From contig JACPHN010000019.1 in assembly GCA_016188575.1 (NCBI GenBank), positions 62,001-126,000 of the forward strand: a DNA stretch of 64,000 nt, in the 5' to 3' direction. The translations under genes were made by a program, and so were the position numbers. This document shows, piece after piece, positions 40,386 through 52,300 of this stretch (the first letter of the stretch is position 1; every line of letters begins with the position of its first letter). The notes beneath the pieces were generated by a model. The model was not told the origin of the DNA and made no database searches. It was given only the letters and a program-made list of their open reading frames with translations. Source of the DNA: Candidatus Schekmanbacteria bacterium. Lineage in GTDB: Bacteria; CSSED10-310; JACPHN01.

Positions 40386-43300
40386 ATGGACAAATGGATA
40401 GGTGTTTCACACGTCGCGCCCACCTCGCACGAATCCGATCGAACGAGAGCGCTGGGCGACCACCGCGGCGATCGCCGGCGGCGCACCGCGGGTGCGGTCG
40501 CGGTCGCGGCTCTGCTCATGGCCCTGGCCCGTGCGTTTGCCGCACCCTATCCGCCGACCTGGGGCACGGGCACGGCCGATGAAGTCAATGGCCCGATCCA
40601 CTTTTCGCCCGCCGCGTGGCCGAGCGAACCCGCCGACGCCGCCGATTGCGGCGTGACGTGCGGCGACTGGAAGCCCTACACGCGGTTTCAGAACGACGTA
40701 AACGACCCGCGGACGCAGGATCCGTCAAACGGGGGCACGCGCCCGCAAAACTACGTAAACATCGCGTCATCCTGCATCGACAAGGACCTGCCGAGCATCT
40801 ACTACAACCTCTACAAGGACACGGCGAACTGCGCGGCCGAGGCCACCGAATGCGCCGGCGACGTCGTCATGTTTCGCTGGCGGGTCGAGCAGATCGCGCA
40901 AACCTACGCGACCGGACCGAGCGCCGGGACCTACGGCAGCACCGACGCCTGGAGCTCCGGCCTGTGGACCGTGCTCTTCGACGCGGACGGGGACGGCTAC
41001 CGAGACGTCGCGGCTCACCTCAATGGCTCGTCCGGCTCGCCTTCGGAGCAGGTCGACATCATCGCGGGTATCTGGGGCAACATTCCGACGCAGTCCATCG
41101 ACTACCTCTCAGACCCGAACATCCACCTGATCGCGCACAATCCGACAGCGTTCGTCGGCGCCACGAACAAGATACTCAACTTCAACGGCAATCCGGCAGC
41201 GCCTACGGAAAACTGGCCGAACGGCAGCAGCGAAACGATCTGGGACTACGGGACGACGCGCGCGCGGCCCGTGTACACGAGCTCGTGCACCGAGTATTTC
41301 ATCGACTACCAGATTCCGGTGAGAATGCTCGACGCCTCGCCGACGGGACCTGGCGCCACTTTGACCGGCCCCAAGATCACCCGTTCGTCACCCATCTCGA
41401 TGCTCTTCTGCACCGCCAATAGCCTGAACAACCCGTTCCAGAAAGACTGCGCCCTCAACCGCGCCTGGCTCTCGGACCCCAACAAACCGGCGCCGTTCGG
41501 GGATTACCTGTCCTTCAGCAAGGAAGAGCCATATCGACAGCCGATCGTCGCGAGCGTGACGGCGACCGGGCCGAATACGTGCCCGGGAAACTATACGCTG
41601 ACGGCCACGGTTCAGGACACCCTGGCGATGGTCGGTGGCGAGGTTACCAGGTCCGTCCAGGCCGTGGACTTCTACTACTGGTACGACAAGGACGGCGACG
41701 GCACGGCCGACAGTGACGACACCGGCAGCGCCTGGACCCAGATCACCCCGGGCGCGACCCCGGTGGGGGGAACGCTCAACACGTGGACGCTGAGCTGGAA
41801 CGCGACGGGTCTGCTCAAGGGGCGCTATCTCGTGGGAGCTCAGGCTCTCGATGACATGACGCTGCACGACGACGATGTACCAGATGCGCCGATCGACAAT
41901 CGCACGTTCTCGTACCTGCCCGGGAGCAGCACCGCCGCCACACAAAATCAGATCTACACCAACGACTGGAGCTGGGACGGCGTGACCAAGACGTGGGGAC
42001 AGGGCGGCAACGCGGGCTGGATCACGGGAGAGGACACCGCTTTTCCCGCACATTCGCCGGGTATGAGCCCGGGAACCAGCGAAGACTGGTACGGAAACCC
42101 CAATATCACGGGCGTACAGACGGCCCAGGTCGGCGTCGACCTGGCCGTCAACACCTGCGGTCTTTCGCCGAGCCTGACGAAGTCTGCGAACCCAACCCTG
42201 ACGACGATCGGCTCGCCGGTCGACTTCACCCTGACGATCACCAACCCGCTGACAACGGGAATCGACGTCGAGTCGGTGACGGACTACCTGCCGAGCGGCT
42301 TCACCTACACGAGCACCGACAACACCAACAGCACGCTCTGCGCGCCTGCTTGCCCGAATCCCACGGCAACGGGCAATGACTACACCTGGACATTTGCCAC
42401 CGCGATCACCATTCCCGCCGGCCAGTCCCGCACGCTGCTTTTTTCCGCGAACGCCCCCGAAGTCACCGGAACGTACGCCAACACGGCGAGCACCGCCGTG
42501 ACCGACTACGGTGACATCCCGAGCGCTCCCGTGCAGATCAGCGTGGGCGTCCCTCGCCTGACGATCGTCAAGACGGCCAGCACGCTCAGCGCCAACGAGG
42601 GTGACACGATCACCTATACGATCACGTATGCGAACGATTCGCCGATTAACGTGACCAGCGCACTCATCACCGATACGATCCCGGACGGGCTCACCTATGC
42701 CAGTTGCACAGGGGGCTGCACCTGCGACGATTCACCTTGCGGGGTCGGAGACACGCTGACCTGGACGATCGGCAGCCTCGCCGCGGGCGAAGGGCCGTAC
42801 TCGGTGACCATCACGGGGACGGTAACCAATTCGTATCCCGGCTCGGCGACGGTGCCGCTGCAGAATACGGCGACCATCGGTTCCGACCAGACCGACCCGG
42901 CGTCCGCCACGGCGTCCACGTTCGTGAATGTGCCGAGACCCAGCCTGACAATTCAGAAAAAGTCGTCGGTGGCCATGGTGGCGCCGCCCGGCAACGTGAC
43001 CTTCACCATCGACTACGCCAACTCGGGAACCGGCGCCGCCTCCGGCGTGGTCATCACGGACACGCTGCCGGCGGGATTCACGTACGTCTCCAACGTCGGC
43101 GGCGGATCCGAGACCGGCGGGGTCGTAACCTGGAACATCGGGGCATTGGCGGCGGGGGCCGCTGCCTCGGTCAGCGTCACGGCCTCGGCGGCCGATCCGT
43201 TCCAGGATACCGATCCGAATCCCGCGACGAACACGGCGACGATCGACTCCAATGAGACCTCACAGGTGAGCGCCACGGCGCAGGTAGGGGTGACACAGGG

Positions 43301-46300
43301 AGCGCAGGCCTGCAGCTCGTTCTATTTCCGCCCGGACACTGCCGATGTTGATTTTGACGGCAACCAGAAGATCGCAACCAAGACACCGATACCCGTTCCG
43401 GCGGACACTGGCGCCTCGATCACGGTCACCGCTCCGGTGAGCGGCGCGTCCTGGCTCGAGGCCTTGCGCTTTTACCAGGATCCGGCGACCACCAGCCAGA
43501 CGGACTTTTCCGGAGACCTGACCACGACCATCTTCATCGACCGCGTAAATGGCCAGGGGCTCAACATTCGCACCACGGTGTACGACTACGACTCGAGCGA
43601 CGGCAGCCGAACCATCCTCAACAGCGGAGGCGTGCCGGACATCGATAGCCTCACCGGTAGTGAGAAGGGGGAGCGGACGCTCACCACCCCCCTGAATGGA
43701 ACCCTCTCCGCCAGTCATCGCCTGCTGTGGGTCTATGAAGTCCGATCGAACCACGCCAGCCAGACGGTAGATGTCCAGCTCCAGTATAACGGCACGGTCA
43801 CCAACGCCTTTTCGGGTGGTACCGCTTTCGCCGATAGCCGTGGGGCCTTTTGCGTGACCCCTCCCCCCAACCTCACGGTGGACAAGCGCGTCGATCAGGC
43901 ACTCGCCAGCGCGGGTGATCCGCTGACCTACACGATCGAGTTTGCCAACACAGGCCAGACGGATGCGACCGGCGCCGCAATCGTCGATGCGCTGCCGGCG
44001 GGTGTGTCGTTTGTCAGCGCGACGCTCAACGGCGGAGCCGTGGCGCCCACGCAGGTCGGCCAGGTGCTCACGTTCAGCTCGGTGAGCTCGGCCAGCGCGG
44101 CCGCCGGCACGGTAGCGGGAGGCGGCATCGGCACCCTGGTCATCAGTGTCACGATCGACGATGCGCTCGGGGCGGGGATCTCCTCGCTGCTCAATACCGC
44201 CACCCTGTCCAGCAACGAAACGACCCCGGTGGCGGACACGGCGACCACCGCGGTAGACGGCGTCGTCGACGCGGGCTCCCCGAATCTGGTGATCTCGAAG
44301 GCGGCGGACAAGACCCTGCTGCTTCCTGGCGACACCGTCACCTACACGCTGACCGTGCTCAACGCCGGCACGGCATCCGCCAACAACGTGGTCGCCAAGG
44401 ACGACTTCCCCGAGCAGACACACTTCGCGTACCAGACGTGCAGCACAGCGACGGGCAGTTGCTCGGAGGCGCCCGCCGGAACGCTCACGTGGACCATCGG
44501 CACGCTGACCACCGGGCAGAGCGCCACGGCGACCTACGCGATGAAGGTGGGGACGGGCGCACCGCCCGCAGGCCCGCCCACGGGCGTCACGGAGCTGACA
44601 AACCATGGCGAAGTCGACAGCGACGAGACCAATCTCGTGGCCAGCGAGGACGTCATCGTCTCCATCAGCACCAACCCCAACCTGTCCATCGTCAAGTCGG
44701 TGTCGCCGGCGAGCCCGTGGGCACCCGGAGCGACAGTGACCTATACGCTGGCCGTGACCAACAATGGATCGGGGACCGCGACGAACGTCACGGCGTTCGA
44801 TCCAGTGCCGGCCTACACGAGCTTCGTTGCGGGCTCCCTGAAGGTGGATACGGCGACGAAGACGGATGCCGCGGGAGATGACACCGGGGAATTCGACGCC
44901 ATCAACAACCAGGCCGTGTTTCCTCTCGGCGCTCTCGCCAGTGGTGCCACCGCCTCGCTGGAACTCAAGGCACGGATCGTCAGCCCCTTGCCCAACGGCA
45001 CGACGCCCATCGATAACGGGGCGTCTGTAATCGCCAGCAACGCGGCCGGCCGCCAGGACACAGAGCCCGGCACCGCTGACGCGGCGCCTCAGCTCACGGT
45101 CAACAAGTCTGGCCCGAGCAGCCACCCCCTGCCGGCCACCACCCTGAGCACGGATGCGAGCAGCGGCGCCACGACGGTTTTCGTCAGCGACACCTCACGG
45201 CTCACCGCGGGACAGTACATTCGCATCGGGAGTACGACCGCCGTGGTCGCGGCAGTCGCGGGCAGCGCGGTGACGCTCGACACGGGGCTCGGTGCCGCGG
45301 CAAGCGCCGGAGATCCGGTCCTGTCCAGCTTCACCTATAGCATGGCCTACCAGAACACCGGCAATGCTGACGCCGCCAACGTCAGCCTGACCGATCCGCT
45401 GCCGGCAGGCGTGCTGTACATCTCCTCGTCGCCGGCGGCTACCACGGCTCCGAGCCAGGGCGCAAACGGCACGGTCACCTGGGACATCGGAACGCTCTCG
45501 GCGGGCGCCGCCGGTACGGTCCAGGTCACGGTTTTGGCCACTGCCGCGGGCGCCAGGGACAACCAGGCGACGCTGAGCGACTCGGTCTACTGCACCGGCG
45601 CCGAGCCACCTGCTGAGTGCCTCGGTAGCGTCATTACGGCAGTCGGTGGGCTCGTGGTCAGCAAGGTCACGAGCACCCCCGTGGTTGCGGCATCGACGGG
45701 CATACCGCTCAACTGGGCGACGTGGACAATTACGGTTGCGAATAGCACGGCAACAGAGGCGACGCCCGTCGACGTGATCGACGTGCTTCCGGCGGGATTT
45801 ACGTACAAGACCGGCACGACGACCATTGACGGCAGCGGTGCGGCCGATCCCGTGCTCGACGGCGGCGACGCCGGACGGCCGAAGTGGACGGTCAGCGTCC
45901 CCGCCAATGGCAGTGTGCAAATCGGCTTCGACGCGGAAATCGCCGAAAGTGTCGGGGCCGCGACCTATCAGAACGAGGTCCTGATCGGTGCGGATGGCTT
46001 CGGGGTCGTGCCTTTCGACTACCTGTCGACCACCGCGGAAGACGTGACTGTGCTCGGCACTGATCAGGGCATCCTGGTAGGCAAGATCTACCGGGACGAC
46101 GGGCAGACGAGCGGCTCGTTGGACATCAACGACGCCCGGTACGCAAACGTGGCCGCGGTGCTGAGCCGCAACGCCGCTTCGTGCCCGTATCCGCCGACGG
46201 CCGCCAGCGCCTACAGCGCCGACTGCCGGTATGCCTACACGGATACCAGCGGCGAGCTCTCGGTAACCGTGCCCACGGGTTCCTGGACTGTGGACTTCCA

Positions 46301-49300
46301 GGAAGGCACGGGCGACATGCCCGGCGGCCTGTCCTTGGTGGTCGGCACGGACCCGACGGTGGTCACGGTGGCGTCTCAGGCCATCGCCACCGACGAGAAC
46401 GGCTACCTGGACGTAACCGCGACGCCCACCCCGACGCCTTCGCCCACCGTGACGGTGACGCCGACGCCGACGGCAACAGTGACGGCAACGTCGACCCCAA
46501 CGGTCACCCCGACGCCGCCCGTGTGGACGCCGAGCGCAACGCCGACGGCGACTTCGACGGCAAGTCCGACGGCGACAACCACGGTCACGCCCTCGGCAAC
46601 GCCCACGCCGACGGCAACGAGCACAAATCCGCCCGGCACACCCACGCCGACGGCAACCCCTACCCCGTCCACGGACATCGCCGTTACCATTGCAGTTGAT
46701 GACCCGTCGCCAACGGAAGGGCAGACCATTCAGTATACCGTTTCCGCTACGAACAATGGGCCGGACGGCGCCTCCGGCGTGTCGCTCACCGTGGCCTTGC
46801 CGGCCGGTGTCACCTTCGTGTCAGCCAGCACCGCCGCGGGCGCGTACGCCGCAGGAACCGAGCTCTGGACCATTGGTGGGCTCGGCGTGCGGCAATCGGT
46901 AAGCCTGATCATCACGGCCACAGTTAACGCGGGCACCGCCGGATCCACGCTCGACACGGCCGCCGTGCTCGCCTCCGTGTCTCCAGACGACACGAATGCC
47001 ACCAACGACAGCGATATGGCGACCATCACCGTGCAGTCCGCTCTCATTCGCATCGACAAGGAAGTGGACAACACGAACCCCGCCGAAGGCGGCCCCTTCT
47101 CCTATCGCATCACGGTGACGAACGACGGGCCGGACGACGCCAGCGGTGTCCAGGTCACGGACGTGTTGCCCGCGGGGGCCGTCTACATATCGGACGCGGC
47201 GACGACCGGCTCCTACGACTCAGGGTCCGGTTTGTGGTCGGTGGGATCTTTGGCCAATGGCACGAGCGCGACGCTCACCATCACCGTAGTCGCCGGCCCC
47301 GGGACAGTGCTCACGACTCTGACCAACTGCGCCGTGATCACCTCCGCCACGCCGGTAGCTCCTCCGGGTTCCGATGAGGACGACTGCGTCGACGTCGACG
47401 TCGTGGGCACCCCTGCGCTCACGGCCGAAAAAGTCGACGCGCTCGCCAACGACGCGGACGGCAGCGGCGCTTTCTCGCCCGGTGACACGATCGAGTATAC
47501 GGTAACGATCACCAACACGGGGAATGCGCCAGCCACTTCTGTTGCATTTACGGATCTCCCCGGGGCCAACACCGGTCTCGTCGCCGGAACCGTAACCACG
47601 ACGACAGGATCGGTCACCTCCGGAAACGCCGCGGGCGATACCGCGGTCGGCGTCGCCGCGGGTGATCTCCTGCCGGCGCAGGTGGTGACGATTACGTTCG
47701 AGGTCACCATCGATAATCCGCTTCCGGATGGCGTAACGTGGGTCGCCAACCAGGGCTTCGTCGCCACCACCGAGCTTCCCACGGCAAGCACCGACGATCC
47801 CGATGCTTCGGGCAGCACGGATCCCACGGTGACGCCGGTGACGGTCGCCCCGACCCTGCTGGTAGACAAGGCGGTTTCCCTCGCTGATGATGTCGACGGG
47901 GACGGCATCGCCTCGCCGGGCGACATCCTGCACTACACGGTCACGATCCGCAACAGCGGAAACGGGCCGGCAACTAACGTCGTATTCACGGACGAACCGG
48001 ACCCGAATACGGTCCTGACAAACGGCTCGGTCACGACATCGTCAGGATCGGTCACCTCTGGGAACGCCGCGGGCGATACCGCTGTCGCGGTGGAAATCCC
48101 GGCAATCGCGGGAGGTAGCGCCACGGTAACGGTGGATTTCGACGTCGAAATAGCCAGCGCGCTTCCGGCCGGCGTGACGCAGATCCGTAACCAGGGCTTC
48201 GTGGACTGCGACGAGCTGCCGCCGGCATGTTCCGATGACCCGCTACTTGCCGGCGCCTGCGATCCAACGCAAGTTCCGGTGACCGCGGCTCCGCGGTTGG
48301 CGGTTCAGAAGACCGCCACCCTGTTTGCCGACAGCGATGCCAACGGCCTCGCGTCGCCGGGAGACGAGATCCTCTACACCGTCACGATCGTCAATGCGGG
48401 TAACGCGGCCGCCAGCAGCGTCACCTTCACCGATACTCCCGATGCGAATACAGAGCTCGTACCGGGAAGCGTGCAAACCAGCTCGGGCAGCGTCATCTCC
48501 GGCAACGGCCAGGGTGATGCGCAGCTATTCGTTGCGGTCGGGACTCTGCTCGGAGGCGGCGGGCAAGCGGTCATCAGCTTCCGGGTCACGCTCGACGATC
48601 CACTGCCGGCCGGAACGACGGCGGTGGCCAACCAAGGAATCGTTACGAGCGATAACCATCCGGCCACGTGCTCGGACGACCCCGCCGTGGGCGGCAACTG
48701 CGACCCGACAACCACACCGGTCGCGGCAGCACCGTTGCTTTCGTCGTCGAAATCGGCCGTTCTTGCGGCCGACAACGACGCAGACGGGGTTGCCTCGCCG
48801 GGGGACGAGCTCCGGTATGCGGTAACCATCGTCAACAACGGGAATTCCTCGGCCACGTCGGTCACGTTCCGAGACTCACCGGGCGCCAACACGGCGCTCG
48901 TCGTAGGCTCGGTCGAGTCCGATCGCGGCACAGTGTTGGCGGGAAATACCGCCGGCGACACCACCATCGACGTCGCGCTGGGCGCCTTGCCAGGAGGCGG
49001 AGCGGCCGCGACCGTCAGCTTCCGCGTGCTGGTCGCCAGCCCGTTGCCGGCCGGCGTCACCAGCGTTGCGAACCAGGGCTTCGTCACGTCGTCCGAGCAG
49101 CCGACGGTGTGCACGGACGATCCTCGCCTCGACGGCCAGTGCGATCCGACCGTCACGCCGCTCATTGCCGCCCCCAAGCTGGACGTGCTCAAGACCGCCA
49201 GTCTGCTGGCCGACCTTGGCGGCGACGGCCAGGCGTCCCCCGGTGACGTGATCCTCTACATGGTGCAGATCGTCAATACGGGAAACGCGCCGGCCTCGGG

Positions 49301-52300
49301 GTTGACCTTCACAGATATCCCGGATGCGAACACGACGCTGCTTGCGGGCTCGGTGCTCAGCGATCTCGGCACCGTGCTCTCCGGCAACAACGCTGGTGAC
49401 GCGACCGTCGCGGTCGCCTTGGGGACGCTTCCCGGGAACGGCGCCGGCGCCACCATCTCGTTCGCGGTGGCTATCGATTCGCCATTGCCGGCCGGGGTAT
49501 CCAGGGTTGCCAACCAGGGCATCCTCACGGCCGACAACCATCCCGAAGTCCCAAGCGACGACCCCGCCACACCCACTAGCGACGATCCCACAGTGACGCC
49601 GGTGACCGCGTCGCCGCGCCTGTCCGCGAGCAAGACCGCGGTCCTCTTCATCGACGCCGATGGCGATGGCTTCGCATCCGCGGGAGACACCCTGCTCTAC
49701 GCCGTCACCATTGCCAACAGCGGCAATCAGGCCGCCACAGGGGTCTACTTCCAGGATGCACCGGACAACAACACCACCCTCGTGGCCGGCACTGTCCAAA
49801 CCAGCCGCGGCACCGTGGTTGCGGGGAATGGCGGTGGCGATCGCGAAGCACAGGTGGACGTGGGCACTATCCCGGCGGAAAGATCGGCGGCGATTACGTT
49901 CCAGGTCACGATCAACGCACCGCTCCCCGAGGGCGTAACGCGAGTGCGCAACCAGGGCTTCGCGTATAGCGACACGGAACCAGCAGTGCCGACCGACGAT
50001 CCGGAGTCGCCACCGGCGGACGACCCCACGGAGACGCCGGTCACCGTCGGGCCGCGACTCGCGGTGACGAAGACCTCGACCCTCTACGCCGACAATGACG
50101 TCGATGGTATGCCTTCCCAGGGCGACGAGCTCCAGTACCGCGTCGTTCTCGCCAACGCCGGCGCGGCCCCGGCGACAGCAGTCGTTTTTGACGACGTGCC
50201 TGATAGCAACACGACTCTGGTCGTGGGTACGGTGCTGACCAGCGCCGGAACCGTGCTGGTGGGCAACGACGCGGGCGACACGTCGGTTTCCGTCGACGTC
50301 GGGACTCTTCCCGCCGGCGGCGGCGCGGCGATCGTCACGTTCCGCGTGGAGATCATCGCGCCTCTGCCCGCGGGAAGCTCCGTAATCCGAAACAGCGGCC
50401 TCACGCGCTCCGACGAGCTGCCGCCGACCTGCTCGGACGATCCGCGGCAGGCCGGCGAGTGCGATCCCACCACCGATCCCGTGGTGCCCCTACCGATCGT
50501 GGAAGCGACCAAGACCGACTACCTGGGCGGCGACAACGACGCCAATGGGATCGTGTCACCCGGGGATCGGCTGCTGTATGTCGTAACCGTTGCGAACATC
50601 GGCAACGTTTCCGCGACGGGCGTGCAATACCGAGACGTGCTCGATCGCAACACGGCGCTCGTGCCGGGGACGGTGCAGTCGACTTCCGGTACGGTCGTCT
50701 CCGGCAACAACGCCGGCGATACCTCGGTCGGGGTTGACATTGCGGCGATCGCTGCAGGAGAGTCGGTGCGTATCGCCTTTGAAGCTCTCATCGCGTCGCC
50801 GTTGCCCAGTGGCATCCACGCGGTCGTCAACCACGGCATTGTGCTCGGCGACAACTTCCCCGGCGAGCCGACAAACGACCCGGATACCGCGGTCGACGAT
50901 GACCCCACCGTGACTCCGGTCACGGCGGTCCCCCTGCTCGACGCCGGAAAGGTCGACCGCCTCGCAACCGATGCGGACGCCAACGGCGTCGCCAGCCCGG
51001 GGGATACCGTCGCCTACACGGTCACGATCGCCAACATCGGCAACGCGCCCGCGACGAACGTCGTCTTCGGAGATGTTCCAGACCTCAATACGGCGCTGCT
51101 CGTCGGCTCCGTGACGACCACATCCGGGTCCGTGGCGGCCGGCAACAGCGCTGGCGACACGCAGGTCCAGGTCACGGTCGGGACGATTCCTCCTGGTGGC
51201 GCCGCGATCATCACCTTCTCCGTCGTGATCGACAATCCGCTTGCCGATGGCGTTCAGCGCCTTCTCAATCAGGGTTATGTGCGGGCCGACGAGACGCCGG
51301 AGGTGCTCACGGACGACCCCGATACCTCGGCTCCTGAGGATCCTACGGAGACGCCGCTCATTGCGGCGCCGAATGTTCAGGCGACCAAGGTGGACATCAT
51401 CGCTGTCGATGCCGACAGCGACAGTCTTCTCGGCTCCGGCGATACCCTGGCGTATGTGGTCACGCTCGCCAATATCGGCACCGCCGCGGCCAGCAACGTG
51501 ACGTTCACGGATGTTCCCGACGGCAATACCACGCTCGTGGTTGGCTCGGTCCAGACCGGCGCCGGGAGCGTGACTTCCGGAAACGACGCCGGCGACACGG
51601 GGGTAGCGGTTCAGGTCGGGGTCATACCAGCGGGTTCGCTGGTCCAGATCAGCTTCCTGGTCACGATCAACACACCGCTGCCGGTCGGAGTCACTCACGT
51701 CGTCAACCAGGGCGTGGCCGCGGGTGACAACATCGCCAACGTTCCCACCGACGACCCCGACACGATTACGGGGCAAGACCCGACGCTGACGCCAGTGGCG
51801 GCGACGCCGGAGCTCGCCGCCACCAAGACCGACACTTTGGCCATCGACAGTAACGGCGACGGCCTTGCCAACGCGGGAGAGACGTTGCTCTATGTCGTCA
51901 CCATACAGAACACGGGCAACGGCACAGCCACCAACGCGACGTTCGCGGATTCACCCGATGCCAACACGCTTCTCGTCGCCGGATCGGTCCAGACCAGCAC
52001 GGGATCGGTGACAACGGGGAATGGTGCGGGAGACACGGTCGTGGCTGTGAACATCGGCGCACTCGCTCCGCAAGCGATCGTGCACATCAGTTTCCGAGCA
52101 CAGCTCGTGGATCCTTTCCCCGTCGGCGTCACGCAGGTGGCCAACCAGGGGGTCATCAGCAGCGCGGAGCTTCCTCCGCTGCTGACAGACGATCCCGACC
52201 TGCCCGCGGACGACGATCCCACGGTGACGCCGCTGACCTTGTCGCCGCTCTTGTCCGCGGCCAAGCGCGCCTACTTCTGTGTCGACAATGATCAGAATGG

